Shown here: piece after piece, positions 1 to 6,310 of the stretch | Layout: each line of letters opens with the position of its first letter | Position numbering within the stretch: position 1 is the stretch's first letter | Assembly (NCBI GenBank): GCA_964515405.1 | Contig: CAZERD010000062.1 | Coordinates: forward strand, 1 to 6,627 | DNA from: CAZERD01 sp964515405 | GTDB taxonomy: Bacteria > Campylobacterota_A > Desulfurellia > Desulfurellales > CAZERD01 | Reading direction: 5' to 3' | Length of the DNA stretch: 6,627 bases | Notes under the pieces: model-generated | The model's database searches: none | Told to the model about the DNA's origin: nothing | The model's input: the letters and a program-made list of their open reading frames with translations, nothing else | Program-made: the position numbers and the translations under genes

Positions 1-1
1 T

Positions 2-727
2 ATGAATATTAATGAACAACTCAAAAACAAAATTTATCCAAAAAAAACCACCCAATCAGAAAAGGTAGCTGAACACATCGTCAAAATGATAATAAGCGGA
101 CAACTCAGAAGTGGGGAAAAAATAGTTGAAAGTGAAATAGCCAGAGAACTCGGAGTAAGCAGAACCCCTCTCAGAGAGGCTCTCACCATTCTTGAGAAGG
201 ATGGGTACGTAACCAAGGAACCGTATAGAGGCGTTACTGTCAGAAAATTCACACTCCAAGAGATAAAAAACTACTATGAAATAAGAAGCGAACTGGAAGC
301 CCTCGCATTATCACTAGCAATAAAGCTAAATGGGGGGCAGCTCGGAGAAAAATTAAGGGAAAATGTAATACTTTCAAGAAAAGCCTTTGAAAAACAAAAC
401 TACCACGAACTGGCACTACTCAGCGACGACTTTCACAGGAGCATAAACATAGCCTCTAACAACGACATGCTGGTGAACATACTCAACAACCTGAGGGTCG
501 TAACAGTGATAATGCGTACCTCCATATGGGCTGCTGCCAAGGACAGAGCCAAAGCATCCCTAAAAGAACACGAAAACATAGCGAATGCCATCATAGAAAA
601 CAAGAGAAGAATAGCAGTAAACAGAATAAAGAAGCACGTACTCAACTCATGGAAAACAGTTAAAAAACATATTTCATTCAACGAAGAACTATCAGGAAAA
701 CCAAGCACACATGATGAATTTACATAA
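2..727 (+). CDS. GntR family transcriptional regulator, FadR/FCD subclass
   Basis: This is a 241-residue DNA-binding regulator, probably controlling the carboxylate operon that follows it. The N-terminal winged helix-turn-helix covers about residues 17-80, with the typical stretch SEIARELGVSRTPLREAL at 44-61 and a wing ending in RGVTV. The C-terminal all-helical FCD ligand-binding domain covers about 87-222. FCD domains bind small carboxylates, often through a metal held by an Asp and three His. Here the three His are visible (H145 in DDFHRSI, H190 in KEH, H212 in KKH) with the usual 45 and 22 residue spacing. The usual Asp four residues before H145 is Ser141, although D142 and D143 are adjacent. 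Length is normal for the family. The ATG lies at the second base of the window, so its ribosome site is not visible and a start further upstream cannot be excluded. The gene stops 22 nt before dctP on the same strand, so co-transcription and autoregulation are likely but inferred. Confidence 0.93.
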   Translation: MNINEQLKNKIYPKKTTQSEKVAEHIVKMIISGQLRSGEKIVESEIARELGVSRTPLREALTILEKDGYVTKEPYRGVTVRKFTLQEIKNYYEIRSELEALALSLAIKLNGGQLGEKLRENVILSRKAFEKQNYHELALLSDDFHRSINIASNNDMLVNILNNLRVVTVIMRTSIWAAAKDRAKASLKEHENIANAIIENKRRIAVNRIKKHVLNSWKTVKKHISFNEELSGKPSTHDEFT

Positions 728-735
728 TACTTCTC

Positions 736-744
736 AAGGGGGTG
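736..744 (+). promoter_or_regulatory. Ribosome binding site deciding the dctP start
   Basis: AAGGGGGTG differs at one base from the ideal AAGGAGGTG and lies a few bases before the ATG at 750. It supports that start over the in-frame ATG at 711. The 711 start would overlap the regulator gene and add 13 polar residues in front of the signal peptide. Confidence 0.85.
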
Positions 745-749
745 TTTGT

Positions 750-1787
750 ATGGTTCTCAGAAGGTTGGTACGATGGACGGGCCTGTTGACGGTTTTCGCG
801 TGTGTACTCATGTTATCAGGTACAGCGCACGCCAAGAAAATCTACACACTGAGGTTTGAGCTGGTGTGGAACACAGAGCATCCCGAGTTCAAAGCCTACC
901 AGAAATTCATAAAAATGATAGAAAAAGCAACCAACGGCAGAGTAAAGTTCATACTGTTCCCGGCAAGCCAGCTCGTCCCCAGAACACAGGCTCTGGACGG
1001 TCTAAAGAACGGCATAATAGACATGCTAGCAAGTAGCGCTGTCTATTACCATGGCATGGTACCTGAAGGCGATTTTGACTGGATGCCATTTGTAGCAGCA
1101 GGACACAGGAGTGTATTCTGGAAATTCGTAAACACAGGAAAGGTCCATGATATCATATATAATGCCTTTCTCAAAAAGGCAAACGCCGTATGGCTAACGG
1201 ATGTCCTTTGCGGCTCTGAGGGAATCATAGGTAGAGACCATCATGTATACAGCAAGATCTCCCAACTCAAAGGAATAAAACTCAGGGCAGCAGGTGGCAT
1301 AGCAACAAGAACAGCCAAAGCCCTAGGAGCAGCTCCAGTTACCATAGCAACCGGAGAAATTTACCCTGCACTACAGAGGGGAACGGTGGATGCCTTGATA
1401 TTCCCAGAATACGGACTCAAAGACTACCAATTCTACGAAATAGGGAAAACCTACACCAAACCCGGCCTGTTCATATGGTGTGACGATCTGTGGATGAATA
1501 GGAACACATTTAATTCACTCCCCAAAGACATACAAAAGACGTTCAAAAAAGTAGCTCACGATTGGGGCTATTGGGCAAGCACTGTATACTGGCCCAGATA
1601 CGAAAAAGAGATAGACATATGGGCAAAAAAGAAGGGAGTAACAGTCGTTACGTTGTCACCAGAAGAGATTGAAAAGGCCAGAAAACTCGTGCAACCCGTG
1701 TGGAACTGGTACGCCCACCAAAGCCCACAATGCGCTGAACTGATAAAACTCCTAAGAGCAGAAATAAAGAAGTGGAAAAATAAGTGA
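750..1787 (+). CDS. dctP: TRAP transporter substrate-binding protein, DctP family
   Basis: This is the periplasmic solute receptor of a tripartite ATP-independent (TRAP) transporter. It captures an organic anion and delivers it to the DctQM membrane unit. From the ATG at 750 it has 345 residues. A clear signal peptide shows Arg residues at 4, 5 and 8, a hydrophobic core at 10-24, and a likely cleavage after AHA at 26-28. The DctP fold shows in the N-terminal strand LRFELVWNTEHP, in FPASQL, and in the hallmark segment LKGIKLRAAGG, where R179 matches the conserved Arg that clamps the ligand carboxylate. It continues with GEIYPALQRGTVDAL. The usual ENP-like pocket motif reads FPEYG (218-222). 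This and the segment after it loosely recall 2-oxo acid receptors such as TakP, but the ligand cannot be assigned. A strong hairpin follows the stop codon and may raise dctP mRNA levels relative to the membrane genes. Confidence 0.96.
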   Translation: MVLRRLVRWTGLLTVFACVLMLSGTAHAKKIYTLRFELVWNTEHPEFKAYQKFIKMIEKATNGRVKFILFPASQLVPRTQALDGLKNGIIDMLASSAVYYHGMVPEGDFDWMPFVAAGHRSVFWKFVNTGKVHDIIYNAFLKKANAVWLTDVLCGSEGIIGRDHHVYSKISQLKGIKLRAAGGIATRTAKALGAAPVTIATGEIYPALQRGTVDALIFPEYGLKDYQFYEIGKTYTKPGLFIWCDDLWMNRNTFNSLPKDIQKTFKKVAHDWGYWASTVYWPRYEKEIDIWAKKKGVTVVTLSPEEIEKARKLVQPVWNWYAHQSPQCAELIKLLRAEIKKWKNK

Positions 1788-1792
1788 AACCA

Positions 1793-1817
1793 GTGGCAGG
1801 GGATCATCCCCTGCCAC
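1793..1817 (+). repeat. Perfect inverted repeat (hairpin) between dctP and dctQ
   Basis: GTGGCAGGGG at 1793-1802 is exactly complementary in reverse to CCCCTGCCAC at 1808-1817, around the loop ATCAT. Pairing can extend by A1803-T1807, leaving a three-base loop. On paper the whole 25 bases form a palindrome centred on C1805. The sequence after it (ACACCAACGCTG) has no T-run, so it does not look like an intrinsic terminator that ends the operon. In transporter operons, a hairpin just after the binding-protein gene is known to protect that part of the mRNA (for example malE-malF) or to attenuate downstream transcription. Such a role here is inference. A protein operator is the main alternative. 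Confidence 0.85.
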
Positions 1818-1827
1818 ACCAACGCTG

Positions 1828-1834
1828 AAGGGAG
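1828..1834 (+). promoter_or_regulatory. Ribosome binding site of dctQ
   Basis: AAGGGAG ends six bases before the ATG at 1841. This favours 1841 over the second in-frame ATG at 1853, which would be about 18 bases away. Confidence 0.75.
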
Positions 1835-1840
1835 TAAACC

Positions 1841-2347
1841 ATGGAAAAAATAATGCGGGGTATCTCTGCGTTCAACAAATGGATGGCGAAACTGGTGGGA
1901 TGGGTTATCTTCGCCATGATGCTCATAATAACATACGACGTAACCATGCGATACATCTTCAAAAGCCCCACCACGTGGAGTTTTGAAGTTAGCACGTACA
2001 TGCTTGTTGCCATAGTATTTCTCGGAGGTGCATGGACGCTCCCTGCAGGAGGGCATGTAAGCGTGGACATAGTCACAGAAAGAGTGAAACCAAAAACACG
2101 AGCCATCATGGGGATAATAACATCCGTGCTCGCCATAGTTTATCTGGTGATATTTTCCCTTGCATCCTTTGATTTCACCAGGGAAGCAGTAGTGGATCAC
2201 ATAAGAAGCACGCAATACCTGGGCTGGCCCCTCTGGCCCGTACGATCTTTTCTGTTACTGGGTGGGATCATGCTCTTGTTGGAGTTCATATTCAGGTTGA
2301 TTCGTTTCATAAAATTGCTGAAAGAAGAAGTTTCAAAAAGACAGTAA
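1841..2347 (+). CDS. dctQ: TRAP transporter small permease subunit, DctQ family
   Basis: This 168-residue protein is the small integral membrane subunit that pairs with DctM in the inner membrane. Four hydrophobic segments are visible at about 16-38, 51-68, 87-109 and 133-156, the usual DctQ topology. Family features include YDVTMRYIF at the end of the first segment (32-40), WSFEVSTYML with the conserved Glu at 49, and GGHVSVDIV (71-78), the typical His-Val...Asp loop. A basic C-terminal tail (KLLKEEVSKRQ) would face the cytoplasm. Length is normal for an unfused DctQ. It lies 53 nt after dctP, with the hairpin in that gap, and 12 nt before dctM. The arrangement P-Q-M with separate Q and M is the common one. 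Confidence 0.95.
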   Translation: MEKIMRGISAFNKWMAKLVGWVIFAMMLIITYDVTMRYIFKSPTTWSFEVSTYMLVAIVFLGGAWTLPAGGHVSVDIVTERVKPKTRAIMGIITSVLAIVYLVIFSLASFDFTREAVVDHIRSTQYLGWPLWPVRSFLLLGGIMLLLEFIFRLIRFIKLLKEEVSKRQ

Positions 2348-2359
2348 TGGAGCCTGCAA

Positions 2360-3673
2360 ATGGAGTGGTATGTAACGCTTTTGATATTAATATCCTCGCT
2401 TACACTGTTACTCTTCATGGGTTTACCCGTAGCATTCTCACTGGGACTGCTAAGTGTGGTGGCTGCTGCCTTTCTATGGCACGGGCTCTCAGGTATATAC
2501 GGTGTTGTTCTCTCAGGATACGCCCATATGTCCAACTTCACACTCGTTTGTGTTCCTCTATTCATATTCATGGCTGAGATAGTGATGCTGAGCCGTATGG
2601 GTACAGATACATACGAAGTGGCCAACAGATTTCTGAGAACCCTACCGGGAGGACTCGGCATAACAAGTGTTGTATTCGGAACCATATTCGGAGCCGTATG
2701 CGGAGCAAGCACAGCTGGAACAGCAACGGTAGGACTACTATCGCTACCAGAAATGACAAACAGAGGATACAAGCCAGAGTTCGCTGGCGCAATAGTCGGG
2801 TTCTCAGGGGCCCTATCCATACTCATACCCCCCAGCGTGATCCTCATAATATACGGCACTATAGCTGACGAATCCATAGGCAAACTATTCGTTGGGGGCT
2901 TCATCCCAGGGATAATCATGGCTACGCTTGCAATACTCTATATCCTGTTCAAGGCGAAGATACATCCCTCGGTAGCACCAAAGGACAAAACCAAGTTCAG
3001 CTGGAGGGAAAAGTTACTTTCGCTGTGGAAGGTGTGGGGACTGCTCACCGTCGTGATTGTACTCCTAGGTTCAATATACACAGGCGTAGCAACACCCACT
3101 GAGGCAAGCGCTGTAGGTTCATTCGTCGTGCTTGTACTCGCACTCATCAAAAGAAGCTTGAACTTTAAGGTACTCACCGACGCCCTACTGGCAACCGTAA
3201 GAACCACAGCAATGATAGGATGGATTATCATAGGAGCGACATCCTTTGGGTATATAGTCATATATTCAGGCTGTGCATCCCAACTCACAAGCTGGATAAT
3301 AAGCTTGCACATGCCAAAACTAATGATAGTATTCGTACTGATGATAGGATATCTAATAATGGGCATGTTCCTAGACCCCGTTGCCATTGTGATGATGACT
3401 GTACCTCTCATTCTACCCCTGTTACACACACTGCATATTAATATATTGTGGTTTGGTATACTTATCACAATCAACATGTGCGCTGGCAACATATCGCCTC
3501 CTATGGGATTGAACCTCTATATAGTGAAAGGACTGAGACCTGAGATAGACCTATACGGCCTATTCAAAGCAGCAGTCCCTTTCATAATAATAGACGTCAT
3601 AACAATCATGCTCGTTATGTTCATTCCATCCTTCGCAACGTGGCTACCATCGCTGGTAATAACCAGCGGATAG
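2360..3673 (+). CDS. dctM: TRAP transporter large permease subunit, DctM family
   Basis: This 437-residue protein is the transport-conducting subunit, which moves the substrate into the cell with sodium ions. It is strongly hydrophobic throughout, with about a dozen membrane segments or hairpins. The family motifs occur in order: FMGLPVAFSLGL (19-30), VCGASTAGTATVG (113-125), ILIPPSVILIIYG (154-166), GVATPTEASAVG (242-253), GMFLDPVAIVMM (335-346) and NISPPMGLNLYIVKGL (377-392). The ATG at 2360 is chosen because GGAG at 2349-2352 lies seven bases upstream and MEWYVTLLIL begins the first hydrophobic segment directly. Length is normal for DctM, and it is not fused to DctQ. The next gene follows after 31 nt. 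I see no frameshift or missing motif. Confidence 0.98.
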   Translation: MEWYVTLLILISSLTLLLFMGLPVAFSLGLLSVVAAAFLWHGLSGIYGVVLSGYAHMSNFTLVCVPLFIFMAEIVMLSRMGTDTYEVANRFLRTLPGGLGITSVVFGTIFGAVCGASTAGTATVGLLSLPEMTNRGYKPEFAGAIVGFSGALSILIPPSVILIIYGTIADESIGKLFVGGFIPGIIMATLAILYILFKAKIHPSVAPKDKTKFSWREKLLSLWKVWGLLTVVIVLLGSIYTGVATPTEASAVGSFVVLVLALIKRSLNFKVLTDALLATVRTTAMIGWIIIGATSFGYIVIYSGCASQLTSWIISLHMPKLMIVFVLMIGYLIMGMFLDPVAIVMMTVPLILPLLHTLHINILWFGILITINMCAGNISPPMGLNLYIVKGLRPEIDLYGLFKAAVPFIIIDVITIMLVMFIPSFATWLPSLVITSG

Positions 3674-3690
3674 GAGGGAAATTCAGAAAT

Positions 3691-3699
3691 AAAGGGGTG
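3691..3699 (+). promoter_or_regulatory. Ribosome binding site of the Fe-S protein gene
   Basis: AAAGGGGTG lies just before the ATG at 3705 and fixes that start. A second SD-like run, AGGAGGG at 3672-3678, overlaps the dctM stop but has no usable start codon behind it. Confidence 0.7.
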
Positions 3700-3704
3700 A
3701 CAGT

Positions 3705-4871
3705 ATGGAAACGGACTATGAAGAGAGTCTTAAGCAGAAAATAGACGAAACGTTCAGGTGCAGGAACTGTAACTACTGCTACTCCAGATGCCCCCTGTCG
3801 GAATGTGGTGATGGGTTCATGACGGAAGGACCATCAGGGATCACTCAGTCTTTATACTACGCAATAAAGTGGAACCTAAAAGAAGAGGAAGAGCTATCCA
3901 GAATCGTATCAAAGTGCACTACATGCAATTCCTGTGTACTTGCTTGCAAGGAGCTTGCCGCCGGCGTCCCTCTACTGGACATCATAGAAAGCGGTAGGGC
4001 ACTGCTTGTGGAAAGAGGTAGTGGTCCTACTGAAACCCAGGCAGAAACACTAGAGCACATGTACGAGAGGGGAAACTCATACGGGGAAAACCCCATCAAA
4101 AGAAAAGAGTGGCTGAAAATCATTGGCATACCAGAAAAACCGGAATCTGGATACAATACCCTGCTGTACCTGGGATGCTCCGTATCATACGATCCAGAGC
4201 TGAGAAAGATAGCAGAGGCATTGGTAAAAATATTCAAACATGCAGGCGTAACCTTCTCCATAGCTTATGACGAACCGTGTTGCGGGTGCCTCGCCAAAAG
4301 ACTAGGAGACCTAATGCTGTTTGATGAAATCTCCAAGAAAAACACACAATACCTCAAAAAGCTTGATGTAAAAACAATCATAACTATCTCCCCCCATGCA
4401 TACAACACATTCCTCAATGAATACCCCATGAATAATCATCCAAGGGTTATGCACTACACACAATTCTTGCACGATATGATACAGACAGGCAAAATAACAT
4501 TCACTCACTCCATTGATAAAATAATAACCTACCATGACCCCTGCTACTTGGGAAAACACAATGGGATATACGAAGAACCAAGAGAGGTGATAAGGTCCAT
4601 ACCCGGTGTCAAACTAACAGAGATGGAATGTAACAGGAGCCTATCCCTATGCTGCGGGGGCGGAGGAGGAGGCATGTGGCTGGAAACAGAAGATAAAAAA
4701 CACAGACCCTCAACAAAAAGGCTCAAACAAGCAAAAAAATCCGGGGCCCAAATACTCGCTGTAGCATGTCCATGGTGCCACTCAATGCTTGGGGAAGAAG
4801 CAAAGAGCGAACCAGAGGAAACCATCATAGTCACCGACATAGCCCAATTGGTAGCTCAAGCTATCGGATAA
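3705..4871 (+). CDS. Iron-sulfur protein with two [4Fe-4S] motifs and two CCG domains (GlcF/HdrD-like)
   Basis: This 388-residue protein probably accepts electrons from the FAD dehydrogenase encoded next. The N-terminal part has two ferredoxin-type motifs: C19-x2-C22-x2-C25-x3-C29-P and C71-x2-C74-x2-C77-x3-C81. Two CCG (cysteine-rich) domains follow, as in GlcF, LutA and the heterodisulfide reductase subunits HdrB/HdrD. The second is complete: C280, C316-C317, and C355-x2-C358 in CPWCH, with a run of six Gly after the CC pair. The first has C158 and C192-C193, but the expected CxxC is replaced by S229-P-H-A232 in SPHAYNTF, so its cluster site looks degenerate. No membrane segment or signal peptide is visible, so it should be cytoplasmic or peripheral. 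Length is typical of GlcF. The partner dehydrogenase starts 11 nt after the stop. Its exact electron acceptor, quinone or a soluble carrier, cannot be seen. Confidence 0.92.
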   Translation: METDYEESLKQKIDETFRCRNCNYCYSRCPLSECGDGFMTEGPSGITQSLYYAIKWNLKEEEELSRIVSKCTTCNSCVLACKELAAGVPLLDIIESGRALLVERGSGPTETQAETLEHMYERGNSYGENPIKRKEWLKIIGIPEKPESGYNTLLYLGCSVSYDPELRKIAEALVKIFKHAGVTFSIAYDEPCCGCLAKRLGDLMLFDEISKKNTQYLKKLDVKTIITISPHAYNTFLNEYPMNNHPRVMHYTQFLHDMIQTGKITFTHSIDKIITYHDPCYLGKHNGIYEEPREVIRSIPGVKLTEMECNRSLSLCCGGGGGGMWLETEDKKHRPSTKRLKQAKKSGAQILAVACPWCHSMLGEEAKSEPEETIIVTDIAQLVAQAIG

Positions 4872-4876
4872 GGAGG
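4871..4876 (+). promoter_or_regulatory. Ribosome binding site deciding the FAD dehydrogenase start
   Basis: A perfect AGGAGG begins on the last base of the preceding TAA stop and lies six bases before the ATG at 4883. It rules against the in-frame ATG at 4766. That start would add 39 residues rich in Arg, His and Ser that overlap the Fe-S gene and match nothing in the family. Confidence 0.9.
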
Positions 4877-4882
4877 AAACAC

Positions 4883-6310
4883 ATGACTATCAGAGAAGAA
4901 ATCCACCTAAACACCATACAAAGAGAACTAGGGCTTATAGTCGGAAGCAAGTACGTGTCAACAAGTATATTTGAATGCATAAAGAGCTCCATAGACCCGA
5001 TGCCATATGAGATAAAGAAGAGTCAAATACCCCTCTCCGTTGTACTACCAGGCTCAAAGGAAGAAGTTTCAGAAATATTCAGGTATGCAAACAAAAATAC
5101 CATACCGGTGTTCATTAGAGGTTCAGGAACCCAATTAAATGGAGCTTCCAGACCACACACACCCGGTATAGTTATATTAACAAGAAGAATGAACCGAATA
5201 GAGGTGCTTGAAGATAGCTGTTACTTTGAATGTGAGTGCGGAGCGAGATGCGGTGATGTAACAAAAACACTTGAAAAAAGCGGATACTTCTTACCCCTTT
5301 ATCCAGGAAGCAGGGTAATAGCCAGCATGGGTGGACTTATCTCAAACAATACAAGCGGACACTTAACGGACCCACGTACAGGAAAACCGGGTGACTATGT
5401 ATTGGGACTTGAGGTAGTACTCCCCACAGGAGAAATAATAGAAACAGGAACAACAGGGCTAAGAAAACCTGCGGGTACTGATCTAACCAAACTCTTTGTT
5501 GGCAGTGATGGACTCTTGGGGTTCATATATAAAATAAGAATGAGACTTGTTCCAGCACTACCAAAAGCCTACGGGATATCCTATTTCCCTAATTTAACCT
5601 CACTGGCAAAAGGAGTACAACAAATGTATCTGGATAAGTGCTCACCGCCCCTATTTATGGAGTTTATGTCTTTGGACGTAGCAAAACTTGGGTTCGAAAT
5701 AAAGCACATGCCACCTCCTCCAGGACCAGTGCTTCTCATGGTGACAGACGGAGAAAGCAAAGAAGAAGCAAGAAAAAAAGCGAACAGTATACTGTCATCC
5801 TTCAAGAAAGCAGGAGGCATAAACCTGGAGCTTGTAGAAAATGAAGAGGAATGGAATAAACTTTGGGAAACAAGGGAGGTAATCGGTTCCTACATAATGC
5901 AGAAAACCGGTGGAAAGCTGATAAACTCAGAAATTTCAGCTAACCTTAAATCACTCCCAAAAATCATGGGAGAGTGCGAAACGCTAAATCTTAAGTCCCC
6001 ATTACTAAAGAACTTTCCACCACTCATGTTTGGACATATAGGTGCTTTAACCATACACGTCTCATTTCTGCTCCCACCAGACTTATCAGATGAAAAATAC
6101 AGGGAAACCACAGACATCCTATTTAAGCTAGAATCGGAGATGAACAGCAAATACAAAACATGTGGGGGAGAATGGGGCCAGTTCTCCAAAAGGAAGGACT
6201 TCTTCATACAAAGATACGGACAAAAAAGCTACGATATCGTAAAGTCCATAAAATCAGCACTTGACCCAAACAATATCCTTAACCCTGGCATACTTGAGGG
6301 GTTAAGATAA
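4883..6310 (+). CDS. FAD-binding oxidoreductase, GlcD / D-2-hydroxy acid dehydrogenase-like
   Basis: This 475-residue flavoprotein belongs to the VAO/PCMH family, which includes GlcD, D-lactate dehydrogenase and D-2-hydroxyglutarate dehydrogenase. These oxidise a 2-hydroxy acid to a 2-oxo acid. The FAD domain begins near residue 48 with PLSVVLPGSKEEVSEIF. It contains the pyrophosphate loop RGSGTQLNGAS (79-89), GGLISNNTSG (150-159), GDYVLGLEVVLPTGEI (170-185) and LFVGSDGLLG (204-213). The C-terminal domain has LWETRE (327-332), GHIGALTIHV (384-393) and a family-typical ending ALDPNNILNPG (459-469). H385, H392 and E430 match the metal ligands known in D-2-hydroxyglutarate dehydrogenase. However, the usual GDGN is GALT, and the His expected after the Glu is W431. 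The substrate or chemistry may therefore differ from the classical enzymes. It is cytoplasmic by appearance and is encoded directly after its probable Fe-S electron partner. No GlcE-like gene is present. Confidence 0.92.
   Translation: MTIREEIHLNTIQRELGLIVGSKYVSTSIFECIKSSIDPMPYEIKKSQIPLSVVLPGSKEEVSEIFRYANKNTIPVFIRGSGTQLNGASRPHTPGIVILTRRMNRIEVLEDSCYFECECGARCGDVTKTLEKSGYFLPLYPGSRVIASMGGLISNNTSGHLTDPRTGKPGDYVLGLEVVLPTGEIIETGTTGLRKPAGTDLTKLFVGSDGLLGFIYKIRMRLVPALPKAYGISYFPNLTSLAKGVQQMYLDKCSPPLFMEFMSLDVAKLGFEIKHMPPPPGPVLLMVTDGESKEEARKKANSILSSFKKAGGINLELVENEEEWNKLWETREVIGSYIMQKTGGKLINSEISANLKSLPKIMGECETLNLKSPLLKNFPPLMFGHIGALTIHVSFLLPPDLSDEKYRETTDILFKLESEMNSKYKTCGGEWGQFSKRKDFFIQRYGQKSYDIVKSIKSALDPNNILNPGILEGLR

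Noticed and set aside
711..749. Longer start for dctP at 711
   Set aside because: It would overlap the regulator gene and place polar residues before the signal peptide. The strong ribosome site at 736-744 serves 750.
660..750. Possible promoter or GntR operator before dctP
   Set aside because: I saw no convincing -35/-10 pair and no FadR-type palindrome such as TGGTNNNACCA. The operator is more likely upstream of the window.
1793..1817. Hairpin as an intrinsic terminator closing a dctP transcript
   Set aside because: No T-run follows the stem, and dctQ and dctM, which are needed for transport, lie just downstream. Partial termination remains possible and is noted as a finding.
1568..2215. 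215-codon open frame on the - strand
   Set aside because: It runs opposite to the end of dctP and most of dctQ, crosses their intergenic hairpin, has a His/Tyr/Phe-rich composition, and shows no recognisable domain or ribosome site. It is a shadow of well-supported genes.
2347..2577. 76-codon frame on the + strand starting at the dctQ stop
   Set aside because: It overlaps dctM in another frame. The dctM start at 2360 has a ribosome site and gives a full family protein.
2197..2919. 240-codon open frame on the - strand
   Set aside because: It lies opposite the end of dctQ and the first half of dctM. The Pro/Ser/Thr-rich product resembles no family, and the + strand genes carry full sets of family motifs.
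2938..3492. 184-codon open frame on the - strand
   Set aside because: It lies wholly inside dctM on the opposite strand and has no domain, so it is a shadow frame.
4766..4882. 39-residue N-terminal extension of the FAD dehydrogenase
   Set aside because: It overlaps the Fe-S gene, has an Arg/His/Ser-rich composition, and AGGAGG at 4871-4876 clearly serves the ATG at 4883.
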